5,746 nt of DNA from positions 1 to 5,746 of the forward strand of contig DRLX01000405.1 in assembly GCA_011322715.1 (NCBI GenBank). Direction: 5' to 3'. The notes under the pieces were generated by a model. The model did not search any database. It was not told where the DNA came from and worked only from the letters and a program-made list of their open reading frames with translations. Positions 1 through 5,487 of the stretch are shown here, piece by piece. The DNA comes from Desulfobulbaceae bacterium. Its GTDB lineage: Bacteria; Desulfobacterota; Desulfobulbia; Desulfobulbales; Desulfobulbaceae. The position numbers and the translations under genes are program-made. Each line of letters starts with the position of its first letter. Position 1 is the first letter of the stretch.

Positions 1-1
1 G

Positions 2-322
2 CTTTTTGACGAATGGGAAGATGAAATCCAGCTCTATACAAACAAGGATCTTCAGCGAGCAAGCAAGCAACAGCTCAGAAAAACCCGTTCCCGATACACA
101 AAAATGCTCTCTTCAATGCATACGGCTGAGGCAAGCATGACTCCGGTACTCAGGACGTTTCATGACAATGTCCTTTTTTTGAAACATAATCTTAATGCCC
201 AGGCAATCGGATCGCTGCAGACGGAATTTTCGTCTCTGGAAAAAGATATCGACATCCTTATACAAAAGATGAATGAGGCAATCGGTCAATCCAACGCATT
301 TATAGCACAGATGGGGACCTGA
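2..322 (+). CDS. DUF2959 family protein, C-terminal part (5' end outside window)
   Basis: The reading frame is open from the left edge to TGA at 320-322 and gives 106 residues, so the gene starts upstream of the window. The fragment begins LFDEWEDEIQLYTNKDLQRAS and contains FHDNVLFLKHNLNAQAIGSL, which I recognise as the conserved C-terminal half of DUF2959 proteins (usually a little over 200 residues). It is almost entirely predicted alpha-helix with heptad-like spacing, rich in Glu, Lys, Gln and Leu, and probably forms a helical bundle or coiled coil. No membrane segment is seen in this part; the N-terminus, where a signal or lipoprotein sequence could sit, is not visible. The function of the family is not known to me. 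An internal ATG at 104 is not the start, because the conserved family sequence extends upstream of it. The gene lies 79 bases before the DUF533-like gene on the same strand, so co-transcription is plausible. Confidence 0.85.
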   Translation, partial: LFDEWEDEIQLYTNKDLQRASKQQLRKTRSRYTKMLSSMHTAEASMTPVLRTFHDNVLFLKHNLNAQAIGSLQTEFSSLEKDIDILIQKMNEAIGQSNAFIAQMGT

Positions 323-401
323 TTTCCCTTCCCTGCAGCTAACGAAAAAAACGAATACTCAGCAGATATCAACACAAAACTTTTCCTGTAAGGAGATAAT
401 C

Positions 402-1202
402 ATGGCGGGTTTTATGGACATTCTTGGATCAATGATGCAACAGGGCATGTCCCAGTCAACAGGGACACGTATGGCAAATGCACTCGGTGCAGGTGGGTCC
501 GGCGGCTCGTTATCCGATATCCTGGGAGGTCTGGCCGGAGCACTTGGGGGAGGCCGACAAAGTGCGGCCGCCCCGCAGGCCGGATTAGGCGGTCTGGGTA
601 ATCTTGGCGGCGTTGTCGGTGAAGTGCTCGGCAGCCTTGGCAACAACAAGGCGGCGCTTGGAGGTCTCGGAGCACTGGCAGGCGCCCTTCTTGGCGGAGG
701 GCAAAGTTCCGCCAGGGGCGCCATCGGCGGCGGCGGTCTCGCCATGCTGGCCTCTCTTGCCATTGCCGCCCTGCGCAAGGCAGGACAGACGCCCCAATCC
801 ACTCCTCGCGCCCTGCTTGAGCCACAGACGGCCGAAGATCAGCAGGCCCTGGAACAGGATGCTGAAATTATTGTTAAGGCCATGATAAATGCCGCCAAGG
901 CAGACGGTCGAATTGATGACAATGAAATTCAAAAAATCGTCGGCAAGTTGCAGGAAGATGGTCTAACGGAAGAAGAAAAAGAATTCTTCATGACTGAGGC
1001 GAATAAACCCATGGATATTGATGCGGTGATAGCCTCCGCTGCCGGTCAACCGGAGACGGCGGCACAGATTTATTCCGCATCACTGCTGGCCATTGAAGTT
1101 GATACTCCGGCCGAACAACAGTACATGCAGCAACTGGCGCAGGGACTTGGACTGGATCCACGGGTAACAAATCATATTCATCAATTTCTCGGCGTGCAAT
1201 AA
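402..1202 (+). CDS. DUF533 / TerB-like family protein (YebE-like)
   Basis: The product has 266 residues. The start is supported by AAGGAG at 390-395, six bases before ATG. Residues 1-28 are a Met- and Gln-rich leader (MAGFMDILGSMMQQG). Residues 29-103 are a low-complexity Gly/Ala/Leu region with repeated GGLAGALGGG-like units. Residues 106-124 are a hydrophobic, glycine-containing stretch that could insert in or lie on a membrane. Residues about 140-264 form a helical TerB-like domain. Its signature is the acidic AAKADGRIDDNE segment at 164-175, matching the A-x-x-D-G-x-I-x-x-x-E motif that in TerB folds contributes to metal binding. This layout matches the DUF533 family, whose E. coli member YebE is about 220 residues; the excess here is in the Gly-rich linker. 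The biochemical role is unknown. YebE is linked to envelope stress in E. coli, and the kbp-like neighbour downstream fits a stress role, but that is inference. The annotation 'tellurite resistance TerB' reflects fold only; no ter operon is present here. Confidence 0.88.
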   Translation: MAGFMDILGSMMQQGMSQSTGTRMANALGAGGSGGSLSDILGGLAGALGGGRQSAAAPQAGLGGLGNLGGVVGEVLGSLGNNKAALGGLGALAGALLGGGQSSARGAIGGGGLAMLASLAIAALRKAGQTPQSTPRALLEPQTAEDQQALEQDAEIIVKAMINAAKADGRIDDNEIQKIVGKLQEDGLTEEEKEFFMTEANKPMDIDAVIASAAGQPETAAQIYSASLLAIEVDTPAEQQYMQQLAQGLGLDPRVTNHIHQFLGVQ

Positions 1203-1293
1203 CCATACGTTGTCGCCTCAGGCCTCAAAACATGGAGATCGGAAACGGATCATTAAATATATTCTCAGCGCCCCATCATACCTGGAATATGAA

Positions 1294-1322
1294 TTGTCAG
1301 AACCGTGTGAAATAAATAAAAA
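1294..1322 (+). promoter_or_regulatory. possible sigma-70-type promoter before the kbp-like gene
   Basis: TTGTCA (1294-1299) and TAAAAA (1317-1322) are separated by 17 bases inside the 207-base gap between the DUF533-like and kbp-like genes. The -35 matches consensus at 5 of 6 positions; the -10 is weak. It would give a leader of about 80 bases before the ATG at 1410. The rest of the gap (1203-1409) shows no convincing terminator and no ORF with a ribosome binding site. Confidence 0.28.
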
Positions 1323-1409
1323 GCAGCCCGGTCATGTATATCCATACGATACAGAATGCCGACCCAGGCATGAATCGTAACTTACCGGCCCCCTACAAAG
1401 GAGATAAAC

Positions 1410-1841
1410 ATGGGACTTTTAAGCTTTGCAAAAAACATCGGAAAAAAACTCTTCCACCATGAAGAGGAGGCTGCGGAAAAAATTGCCTCCTATATCGCAG
1501 AAGATAATCCGGGTGTCAGCAACCTGGAGGTTACAGTTACCAATGGCGTGGCCTCCATCAGTGGTCAAGCTGAAAGCCGTGAGGCATTGGAAAAGGCCGT
1601 ACTCATGGCCGGTAATGTTGATGGAATCAGCGAGGTCAAATATGACGCCGTCACTGCCCCGGTTGCCGACATCAAGGTGGAATATTATGAAATTGTCTCA
1701 GGCGATACACTGTCGGGAATTGCCGGGAAATTTTACGGTAAGGGTTCTGCCTACATGCGTATTTTTGAGGCAAATCGCGAGGTGATCAAGGATCCCGACA
1801 AAATTTACGTTGGTCAGAAAATCCGCATCCCCCTTGACTGA
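1410..1841 (+). CDS. kbp: BON and LysM domain protein, Kbp (YgaU)-like potassium-binding protein
   Basis: The product has 143 residues, close to the 149 of E. coli Kbp (formerly YgaU), with the same domain order. The N-terminus MGLLSFAKNIGKKLF matches the family's short amphipathic leader and is not a cleavable signal peptide, so a cytoplasmic protein is expected. Residues about 17-80 form a BON domain (NLEVTVTNGVASISGQAES, then the GNVDGISEVKYD turn). Residues 92-142 form a LysM domain with YYEIVSGDTLSGIA at its start, FEANREVIKDPDKIYVGQ near the middle and RIPLD at the end. In E. coli this protein binds K+ selectively, changes shape on binding, and is needed for normal growth at high external K+. 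I infer the same role here from domain order and length. AAAGGAG at 1397-1403 is seven bases before ATG. The gene is 207 bases after the DUF533-like gene and 63 bases before the next gene. A peptidoglycan-binding role is often assigned from LysM alone, but is less likely without an export signal. Confidence 0.88.
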   Translation: MGLLSFAKNIGKKLFHHEEEAAEKIASYIAEDNPGVSNLEVTVTNGVASISGQAESREALEKAVLMAGNVDGISEVKYDAVTAPVADIKVEYYEIVSGDTLSGIAGKFYGKGSAYMRIFEANREVIKDPDKIYVGQKIRIPLD

Positions 1842-1904
1842 TCTCCTAGAGGGGCCACACAACGAACAGACGGATTAATACTTCTACCGGAGGGAGGGAA
1901 TCCC

Positions 1905-2393
1905 ATGACGACGAAAGCTGATTTCACTAACGAGGAGTGGACACACTTGCTTCAGGCACCGACGGCAGCCGGCATGTACATTATGATGGCGGACCCGAAT
2001 TTTGTCATCGGCAGTATGAAAGAAGCATTTGCCGTATCTGCAGGCATTCTCAGTAAAGAAAAAGAAAGCAACAGTGAACTCTTAACCGCCCTGCTCGCTG
2101 ATTTTAAAGAAAAGGAGATGGTTAAACAGGCACGCCTCAAATTTGAGGAAAAAAACCTGGAAGCCATGAAACAAACCTCCTTTCATGCACTGGAAAGCGT
2201 TGTTCGAGTACTTGCTGAAAAAGCAACCCCTGAAGAGGCAGCCGAGATAAAAAACTGGCTGTATGAGCTGGCAGTAAAAACAGCCGAAGCGGCAAAAGAG
2301 GGTGGTTTCCTCGGCTTCGGCGGCACCCGGGTTAGCGAAAAAGAAAAAAAAGCGCTCCAGGAACTTGCCGACCTGCTTGGGGTATCAAGGTAA
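1905..2393 (+). CDS. conserved uncharacterised protein with GGFLGFGG motif
   Basis: The product has 162 residues. The start is set by a long purine-rich ribosome binding site, GGAGGGAGGG (1889-1898), before ATG at 1905. I cannot name a function, but the pattern is one I associate with a conserved bacterial family: an N-terminal FTNEEWTHLLQAPTAAGMYI with ADP following, a helical Lys/Glu-rich centre, and a C-terminal AAKEGGFLGFGGTRVSEKEK followed by a LADLLGV ending. The glycine motif occupies residues 133-140. The protein appears all-helical and soluble, with no signal peptide or membrane segment. The last helices (VSEKEKKALQELADLLGV) resemble the end of TerB-like helical bundles, so a distant link to the DUF533-like neighbour is possible; this is a weak inference. 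It is the last gene of the + strand cluster and converges on the ykgJ-like gene. No conventional intrinsic terminator directly follows; the repeat region beginning about 50 bases downstream may act instead. Confidence 0.82.
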   Translation: MTTKADFTNEEWTHLLQAPTAAGMYIMMADPNFVIGSMKEAFAVSAGILSKEKESNSELLTALLADFKEKEMVKQARLKFEEKNLEAMKQTSFHALESVVRVLAEKATPEEAAEIKNWLYELAVKTAEAAKEGGFLGFGGTRVSEKEKKALQELADLLGVSR

Positions 2394-2442
2394 GGGTGAC
2401 ACAAAAAAAAACGATCAGTGGTGCGAGATCCCTTCTTCTAAA

Positions 2443-2583
2443 GGGTGCCTTGAAAAATTAAAATTTTCGTTAAAGATCAAGGCATGCGAGAAATTTTACC
2501 GGAGGCATATATGTGATATTCCGAGGATAAAATTTTGAGCATAACGCCGAGGTTGGGCGAAAATACAATTTTTCAAGGTAGCC
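2443..2583. repeat. 141-base imperfect palindrome, MITE/REP-like element
   Basis: The outer arms are 2443-2469 and 2558-2583. The core of the left arm (CCTTGAAAAATT at 2448-2459, then ATTTTCG at 2463-2469) is the reverse complement of CGAAAAT (2558-2564) and AATTTTTCAAGG (2567-2578). Beyond this, three of five further positions pair out to GG/CC at the ends. An inner pair, AAATTTTACCGG (2491-2502) against CCGAGGATAAAATTTT (2521-2536), is less perfect and surrounds a CATATATG centre (2507-2514). As a consequence, conceptual translations of the two strands resemble each other (LEKLKF and KFYRRHI on +, LEKLYF and KFYPRNI on -), a sign of palindromic DNA rather than of coding. It lies between two converging genes. 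It encodes no transposase. I saw no second copy in the window. Confidence 0.7.
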
Positions 2584-2587
2584 TAAA

Positions 2588-2639
2588 GCTGGAACGGGGA
2601 CACCATGCCGGGCATGGGTCCCCGCCTCCACATTCCAGC
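2588..2639. repeat. GC-rich hairpin with outer GCTGGAA/TTCCAGC arms
   Basis: GCTGGAA (2588-2594) pairs with TTCCAGC (2633-2639). Inside, GGGGAC (2596-2601) pairs with GTCCCC (2618-2623) and CCATGCC (2603-2609) with GGCATGG (2611-2617), leaving one bulged A at 2602 and a nearly closed centre. The right side carries nine extra unpaired bases (2624-2632). It starts five bases after the larger palindrome and may be part of the same compound repeat. It has no T-run on either side, so it is not a standard terminator, although it would form a very stable RNA stem. Confidence 0.7.
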
Positions 2640-2674
2640 GTCGACAAAAAAGAATCGTTGCCCAAGGATACCTT

Positions 2675-2696
2675 AAAAAAGGCCTTTGCTTTGGCC
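2675..2696 (-). terminator. weak intrinsic terminator for the ykgJ-like gene
   Basis: Read on the - strand, GGCC, loop AAAGCAAA, GGCC is followed by six T (the A-run at 2675-2680 on +). It begins nine bases after the ykgJ-like stop codon. The stem is only four base pairs, so termination strength is doubtful; the repeat hairpins further on could assist. Confidence 0.4.
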
Positions 2697-2704
2697 GTCT
2701 CCGC

Positions 2705-3658
2705 TCATTTTTTCGCCTTATTCTTTTCTTCTTCCTTGCGAAGACGTTCACGCTCCGCCTTGAGTTCAAGATACTCCTGTTCCGCCTGTTTCAAGGCTTC
2801 ATCCTGCCGCTCCTTGATCTCTTTCACCTTGTCCTCAATCTTTTCCTTTTTTATCTCCATTCCCTCGGCGCCGAAGAGGGTATTGGCCAGATAGGTAAAG
2901 GAAAACCGCATCAACTCAATATCATCATCCTTTATCTTCTCAATGGTCTCCTTATCGACCACGTAGGTGTCAAGGAATGAACTCTCAAAGACGAAACGTC
3001 GAAAACTGTCCAGGTCCGTTGAGGCCATAAAAAACATGCGCTTTGCCGCCTCGGACAGGCTTGCCTGATGGCCGAATGATTTGCGCCGCATGACCAGACG
3101 CAACCATTCCTTATTGAACTCATCCCGTTCTTCAACGCCCTGATCCTCCCGCCATTCACGGATAGTCCAGCGTTTGGGCTCCTCAAATCCTTTACAGTGC
3201 GGCTCTTTTACAAGAAAGAAGAATTTTTCTTCTTCAGCGTTGTCTGTACCTCCCTCATGAAAATCCGCCATTCCAACCGGATAATAACGGCAAGCCGTCG
3301 GACGGTCACTATACACGGTGCATCCATCAGGGGTCACAAACGGACAGGCCTTTTTTTCCTCGGTCAGCTTAATCTGCACACCGGGCATATCGGTTTTTTC
3401 TAAATAGGTCGGCTGGGTGTAGGCAGTGATAAACTCATGGGCCGGGAGTTCAAGGCGGCGGGATAAAATCAGAATATCATAGGGAGTGAGTACTATTTTT
3501 ATATTGTGACAGCAGGCGGTGAAACAGGGTACTCCCGGATGACACTCAAATTGAAGCGGAGAATCCAGCGTAAGTTTTTCAGGTTGGATATGGGATGGAT
3601 TTTTATCCGTATTTTTTATGAAATCCGATTTTTCGTTGAGATCTTTGTCCACACTCAT
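2705..3658 (-). CDS. YkgJ family cysteine-cluster protein with charged C-terminal extension
   Basis: The product has 317 residues. Residues about 37-160 carry the cysteine cluster typical of the YkgJ (UPF0153-type) family, annotated as zinc- or iron-chelating: FECHPGVPCFTACCHN with C39, C45, C49 and C50; then CPFVTPDGCTVYSDRPTACR with C105, C113 and C123 followed by YYPVG; and C155 in EPHCKGF. Metal ligation, possibly an Fe-S or Zn centre, is inferred from these cysteines; no enzymatic activity is established. Residues about 160-260 form an all-helical middle region with aromatic residues. Residues 265-317 are almost wholly Glu, Lys and Arg in heptad-like order (KIEDKVKEIKERQDEALKQ), a likely coiled coil ending in a KNKAKK tail. 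This extension is absent from minimal YkgJ proteins of about 100-150 residues. No signal peptide is seen, so it is cytoplasmic. The start is supported by AAGAGGT (+ strand 3667-3673) eight bases upstream and a TATAAT box further up. It is a single-gene unit, convergent with the left cluster. Confidence 0.88.
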   Translation of the reverse strand: MSVDKDLNEKSDFIKNTDKNPSHIQPEKLTLDSPLQFECHPGVPCFTACCHNIKIVLTPYDILILSRRLELPAHEFITAYTQPTYLEKTDMPGVQIKLTEEKKACPFVTPDGCTVYSDRPTACRYYPVGMADFHEGGTDNAEEEKFFFLVKEPHCKGFEEPKRWTIREWREDQGVEERDEFNKEWLRLVMRRKSFGHQASLSEAAKRMFFMASTDLDSFRRFVFESSFLDTYVVDKETIEKIKDDDIELMRFSFTYLANTLFGAEGMEIKKEKIEDKVKEIKERQDEALKQAEQEYLELKAERERLRKEEEKNKAKK

Positions 3659-3685
3659 TATAACTTACCTCTTCCCGACGCTGGG

Positions 3686-3691
3686 ATTATA
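3686..3691 (-). promoter_or_regulatory. -10 box of a probable promoter for the ykgJ-like gene
   Basis: On the - strand there is a perfect TATAAT here, 27 bases upstream of the ATG, leaving a leader of about 20 bases that holds the ribosome binding site. No good -35 hexamer lies 16-18 bases further upstream, so it would be a -10-driven or activator-dependent promoter. Confidence 0.45.
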
Positions 3692-3848
3692 TACTCAATT
3701 TTTTCTCATTATCCTTGACATATCCACACGATACATACAACGACAATCATTGTGATCGGCAGGACATAAACTATATATATTACCATCACAATCAACCCTG
3801 TCAAACCCAAAGCAATGAAATAGTGTTTTTTATTGCCGCCATATTCAA

Positions 3849-3876
3849 ATCCATGCCATTGCCGGGCAAGGCGGAT
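3849..3876. repeat. GC-rich hairpin in intergenic region
   Basis: ATCC (3849-3852), GCC (3855-3857) and TTGCC (3859-3863) pair with GGCAA (3865-3869), GGC (3870-3872) and GGAT (3873-3876), with unpaired AT and A on the left side and a one-base centre. There is no T-run after it on either strand, so it is not an obvious terminator. It may be a REP-like remnant or part of a structured transcript. Confidence 0.45.
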
Positions 3877-4008
3877 GGAAAGCCGACTTGCTATTTCGGG
3901 AAAAAATGCCTATAAACCAGTTATGCTTGACAAGATTAGCCGGTTATAAAAATAACACGGCGACGCTGTTCAGCAAATCCCTTGATTCTGTATGAGCAAA
4001 CTTCTGTT

Positions 4009-4062
4009 ACCGGGATTTTTGATCAATTGATGATCGTATCGGAAAATAGAGAAAAATCCGGT
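4009..4062. promoter_or_regulatory. 11-bp stem structure upstream of the small ORF and PHP gene
   Basis: ACCGGGATTTTT (4009-4020) pairs with AAAAATCCGGT (4052-4062) over 11 base pairs with a single extra G. The loop contains the palindrome TCAATTGA (4023-4030) and repeated GATC/GATGATC sequence. It lies about 160 bases before the small ORF. It could be a leader RNA element or an operator. It lacks a terminal T-run, so a simple terminator is unlikely. Confidence 0.4.
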
Positions 4063-4221
4063 CACATCAAGAGAACTTAGCTGCCCGGCATATTGGAAAA
4101 ATTCTCACGGTGGACGTAACGGTATAGAAGTATTTCAATGCGTTATCCAAGATTGAACGTCATCGACTGCCGACACATACGTCCTGCAACCGTGACCCGC
4201 ATATTTATTCGCAAATAGACA

Positions 4222-4419
4222 ATGAAAAAAATATTCACCCCGACAATAGATTTCAGCAAAGTAGACACCCTGATATATCACCTTCCCGATGGTCCGACTC
4301 TGTCCGTCAACATGCACAGCTTTGAAGAACTATTTGACCTGGAAATGGAAATGGGCGAGGTCTGTGATACCTCGGAAATAGACGGTGTTGTTCATTTTTT
4401 CCCCAAGGGAAACGCATAA
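4222..4419 (+). CDS. small hypothetical protein (65 residues) upstream of PHP gene
   Basis: I do not recognise this product. It starts MKKIFTPTIDFSKVDTLIYH and ends in FFPKGNA; it is acidic in the middle (FEELFDLEMEMGEV) and has no signal peptide, membrane segment or cysteine pair (one Cys only). The composition is protein-like and the predicted pattern is a beta-rich start followed by a short helix. ATG 4222 is the earliest possible start because an in-frame TAG lies at 4216-4218. No ribosome binding site is visible before it, which lowers confidence. It ends nine bases before the PHP gene and is in the same reading frame, so the two could be translationally linked. A downstream start at Met 31 is possible but also lacks a good site. 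Confidence 0.48.
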   Translation: MKKIFTPTIDFSKVDTLIYHLPDGPTLSVNMHSFEELFDLEMEMGEVCDTSEIDGVVHFFPKGNA

Positions 4420-4428
4420 CACGCCCAC

Positions 4429-5247
4429 ATGCCCCATCCATTCAACGTCGACCTCACCGTCGACGGTCATGTCCATACCCGGTTATGCGGACATGCCGAC
4501 GGTACAATGAAGGAATATGTTGAAGCGGCCCTGCGTACCGGCTTACGCAAAATTACCTTTCTTGAACATCTTGAAGTAGCTATCCATACCCGACGAAAAA
4601 GCTGGCTGACCACGGATGACTTTGCCGACTACTTCCGCCGGGGAAGACGACTGCAAAAGGAGTACCGCAGCCGCATCAACATCGGCCTTGGGGTAGAAGT
4701 CGGATACAACCCGCAGGCAATAAAGCCCCTGCAACACCATCTTGCCCGGTACCCTTGGGACACAATCGGCCTATCCTATCATTTTTATTCTCCGGCAGGA
4801 CTTCACTATAACATGGCAAGCCGCAACCGTGACCATATTACCGCATTAAAGGCACGGGGACTTGACAGAGTTGCCGAGGACTATTTCAAGGGCCTGATCC
4901 AGGCCCTTGAGGAAATTCCCTGCGATAAAATCTGTCATCTTGACGCCGTGCTGCGCCACGTTCCGGAGTTTCAATTCACCGACGACCATTTGGACCTGAT
5001 CGAGATGCTGCTTGAACGTATGTGTGTAAAAGGAGTAGCGCTTGAAATAAATACCGCCGGTTTTACAATTGGCGATCATCCCCATCCCTGTCCGAAGATA
5101 ACAAAAAAGGCCATCCGGCTTTCCATTCCTCTGATCGTCGGCTCCGACGCACACCACCCGACGCAGGTCGGACGTTTTTTTGATCGGCTCCCAAACTGGT
5201 TCCAATCCCTGCATTCCCGACCGGAATCTCTTTTCCAGCCGGATTAA
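4429..5247 (+). CDS. PHP-domain phosphoesterase, histidinol-phosphatase-like
   Basis: The product has 272 residues, very near the roughly 270 of HisJ/HisK-type histidinol phosphatases of the PHP (polymerase and histidinol phosphatase) superfamily. Metal-ligand motifs are all present in order: VDGHVHT at 11-17 (H14, H16), H22 in CGHADG, FLEH at 44-47 (E46, H47), GVE at 88-90 (E90), SYHF at 116-119 (H118), HLD at 170-172 (H170), ALEIN at 204-208 and GSDAHHP at 238-244 (D240, H242). The fold is a TIM-like barrel with a multinuclear metal site that hydrolyses phosphate monoesters. Histidinol phosphate is the best-known substrate, but with no other histidine gene nearby the substrate could be another sugar or polyol phosphate. 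The start is fixed by the motif beginning at residue 11. The ribosome binding site is poor (AAGGGA at 4405-4410, some 18 bases upstream), suggesting coupling to the preceding ORF. An intrinsic terminator follows 83 bases after the stop. Confidence 0.87.
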   Translation: MPHPFNVDLTVDGHVHTRLCGHADGTMKEYVEAALRTGLRKITFLEHLEVAIHTRRKSWLTTDDFADYFRRGRRLQKEYRSRINIGLGVEVGYNPQAIKPLQHHLARYPWDTIGLSYHFYSPAGLHYNMASRNRDHITALKARGLDRVAEDYFKGLIQALEEIPCDKICHLDAVLRHVPEFQFTDDHLDLIEMLLERMCVKGVALEINTAGFTIGDHPHPCPKITKKAIRLSIPLIVGSDAHHPTQVGRFFDRLPNWFQSLHSRPESLFQPD

Positions 5248-5329
5248 CCCGGTAAACATCCTCCAGTACCATTTTCCCATCGCCGCCGGATATTTTTAGT
5301 GACCACCATTCTTCAGTAACAGAGAGTAG

Positions 5330-5363
5330 AAAAGCTGAAACATCCTGATCATCAGCTTTTTTT
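5330..5363 (+). terminator. intrinsic terminator after the PHP gene
   Basis: AAAAGCTGA (5330-5338) pairs with TCAGCTTTT (5352-5360) over nine base pairs around a 13-base loop, and the right arm runs into seven consecutive T (5357-5363). The first 82 bases of the gap before it (5248-5329) show nothing I can support. It separates the PHP unit from the next gene. Confidence 0.82.
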
Positions 5364-5406
5364 CTGTTGCGAGGGTCAATGTCAGAAAAATGTAAGACCA
5401 CCACTG

Positions 5407-5441
5407 TAGAGTATAAACAACATAGAGTATTTTTATGCTCT
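5407..5441. promoter_or_regulatory. TAGAGTAT direct repeats and small hairpin in the leader of the last gene
   Basis: TAGAGTAT occurs at 5407-5414 and 5423-5430, and a near copy, TAGAGTGT, at 5463-5470. The second copy forms the left arm of a seven-base-pair hairpin, AGAGTAT, loop TTTT, ATGCTCT (5424-5441), with one G-T wobble. It stands 46 bases before the ATG at 5488. It may be a regulator binding site or leader structure; no clear promoter pair could be assigned next to it. Confidence 0.3.
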
Positions 5442-5487
5442 GTGCGGGGGAGGGAGTGTGAGTAGAGTGTCGGAAGGGGGAAGAATT

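Larger units (their letters stand above)
3692..4221. other. long divergent intergenic region without a convincing gene
   Basis: About 530 bases separate the ykgJ promoter from the next + strand ORF. The short ORFs here lack ribosome binding sites and have unnatural composition. What can be seen are two hairpins (3849-3876 and 4009-4062) and a TTGACA at 3927-3932 whose nearest AT-rich -10-like sequences are either too close (TATAAA 3945-3950, 12-base spacer) or poor (AAATAA 3950-3955, 17-base spacer). A + strand promoter here would produce a leader of over 200 bases before the small ORF at 4222. I recognise no known riboswitch or small RNA. Confidence 0.5.

Noticed and set aside
359..932. Long - strand ORFs rich in Pro, Arg and Ala opposite the DUF533-like gene
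   Set aside because: They are antisense shadows of the GC-rich Gly/Ala coding region.
402..1202. Tellurite-resistance function for the TerB-like gene
   Set aside because: Only a fold-level TerB resemblance is seen; no terC, terD, terE or terZ-like gene is nearby.
2430..2445. CCCTT/AAGGG hairpin as a terminator of the left cluster
   Set aside because: The stem is five base pairs and no T-run follows; too weak to call.
2302..2769. Overlapping small ORFs on both strands in the 2394-2704 gap with similar peptide sequences
   Set aside because: Their resemblance is explained by the palindromic DNA; they have no ribosome binding sites and overlap the ends of real genes.
3715..3915. A + strand ORF of 66 codons in the divergent intergenic region
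   Set aside because: Its composition (many Asn, His, Tyr, Gln) is unnatural, there is no ribosome binding site, and it contains a hairpin.
4429..5247. Assigning the PHP gene to a histidine biosynthesis operon
   Set aside because: No other his gene is in the window and PHP phosphatases have varied substrates.
5063..5404. A - strand ORF of 113 codons with a protein-like start, spanning the gap after the PHP gene
   Set aside because: Most of it is antisense to the well-supported PHP gene, it contains the intrinsic terminator, and it has no matching family or good ribosome binding site.
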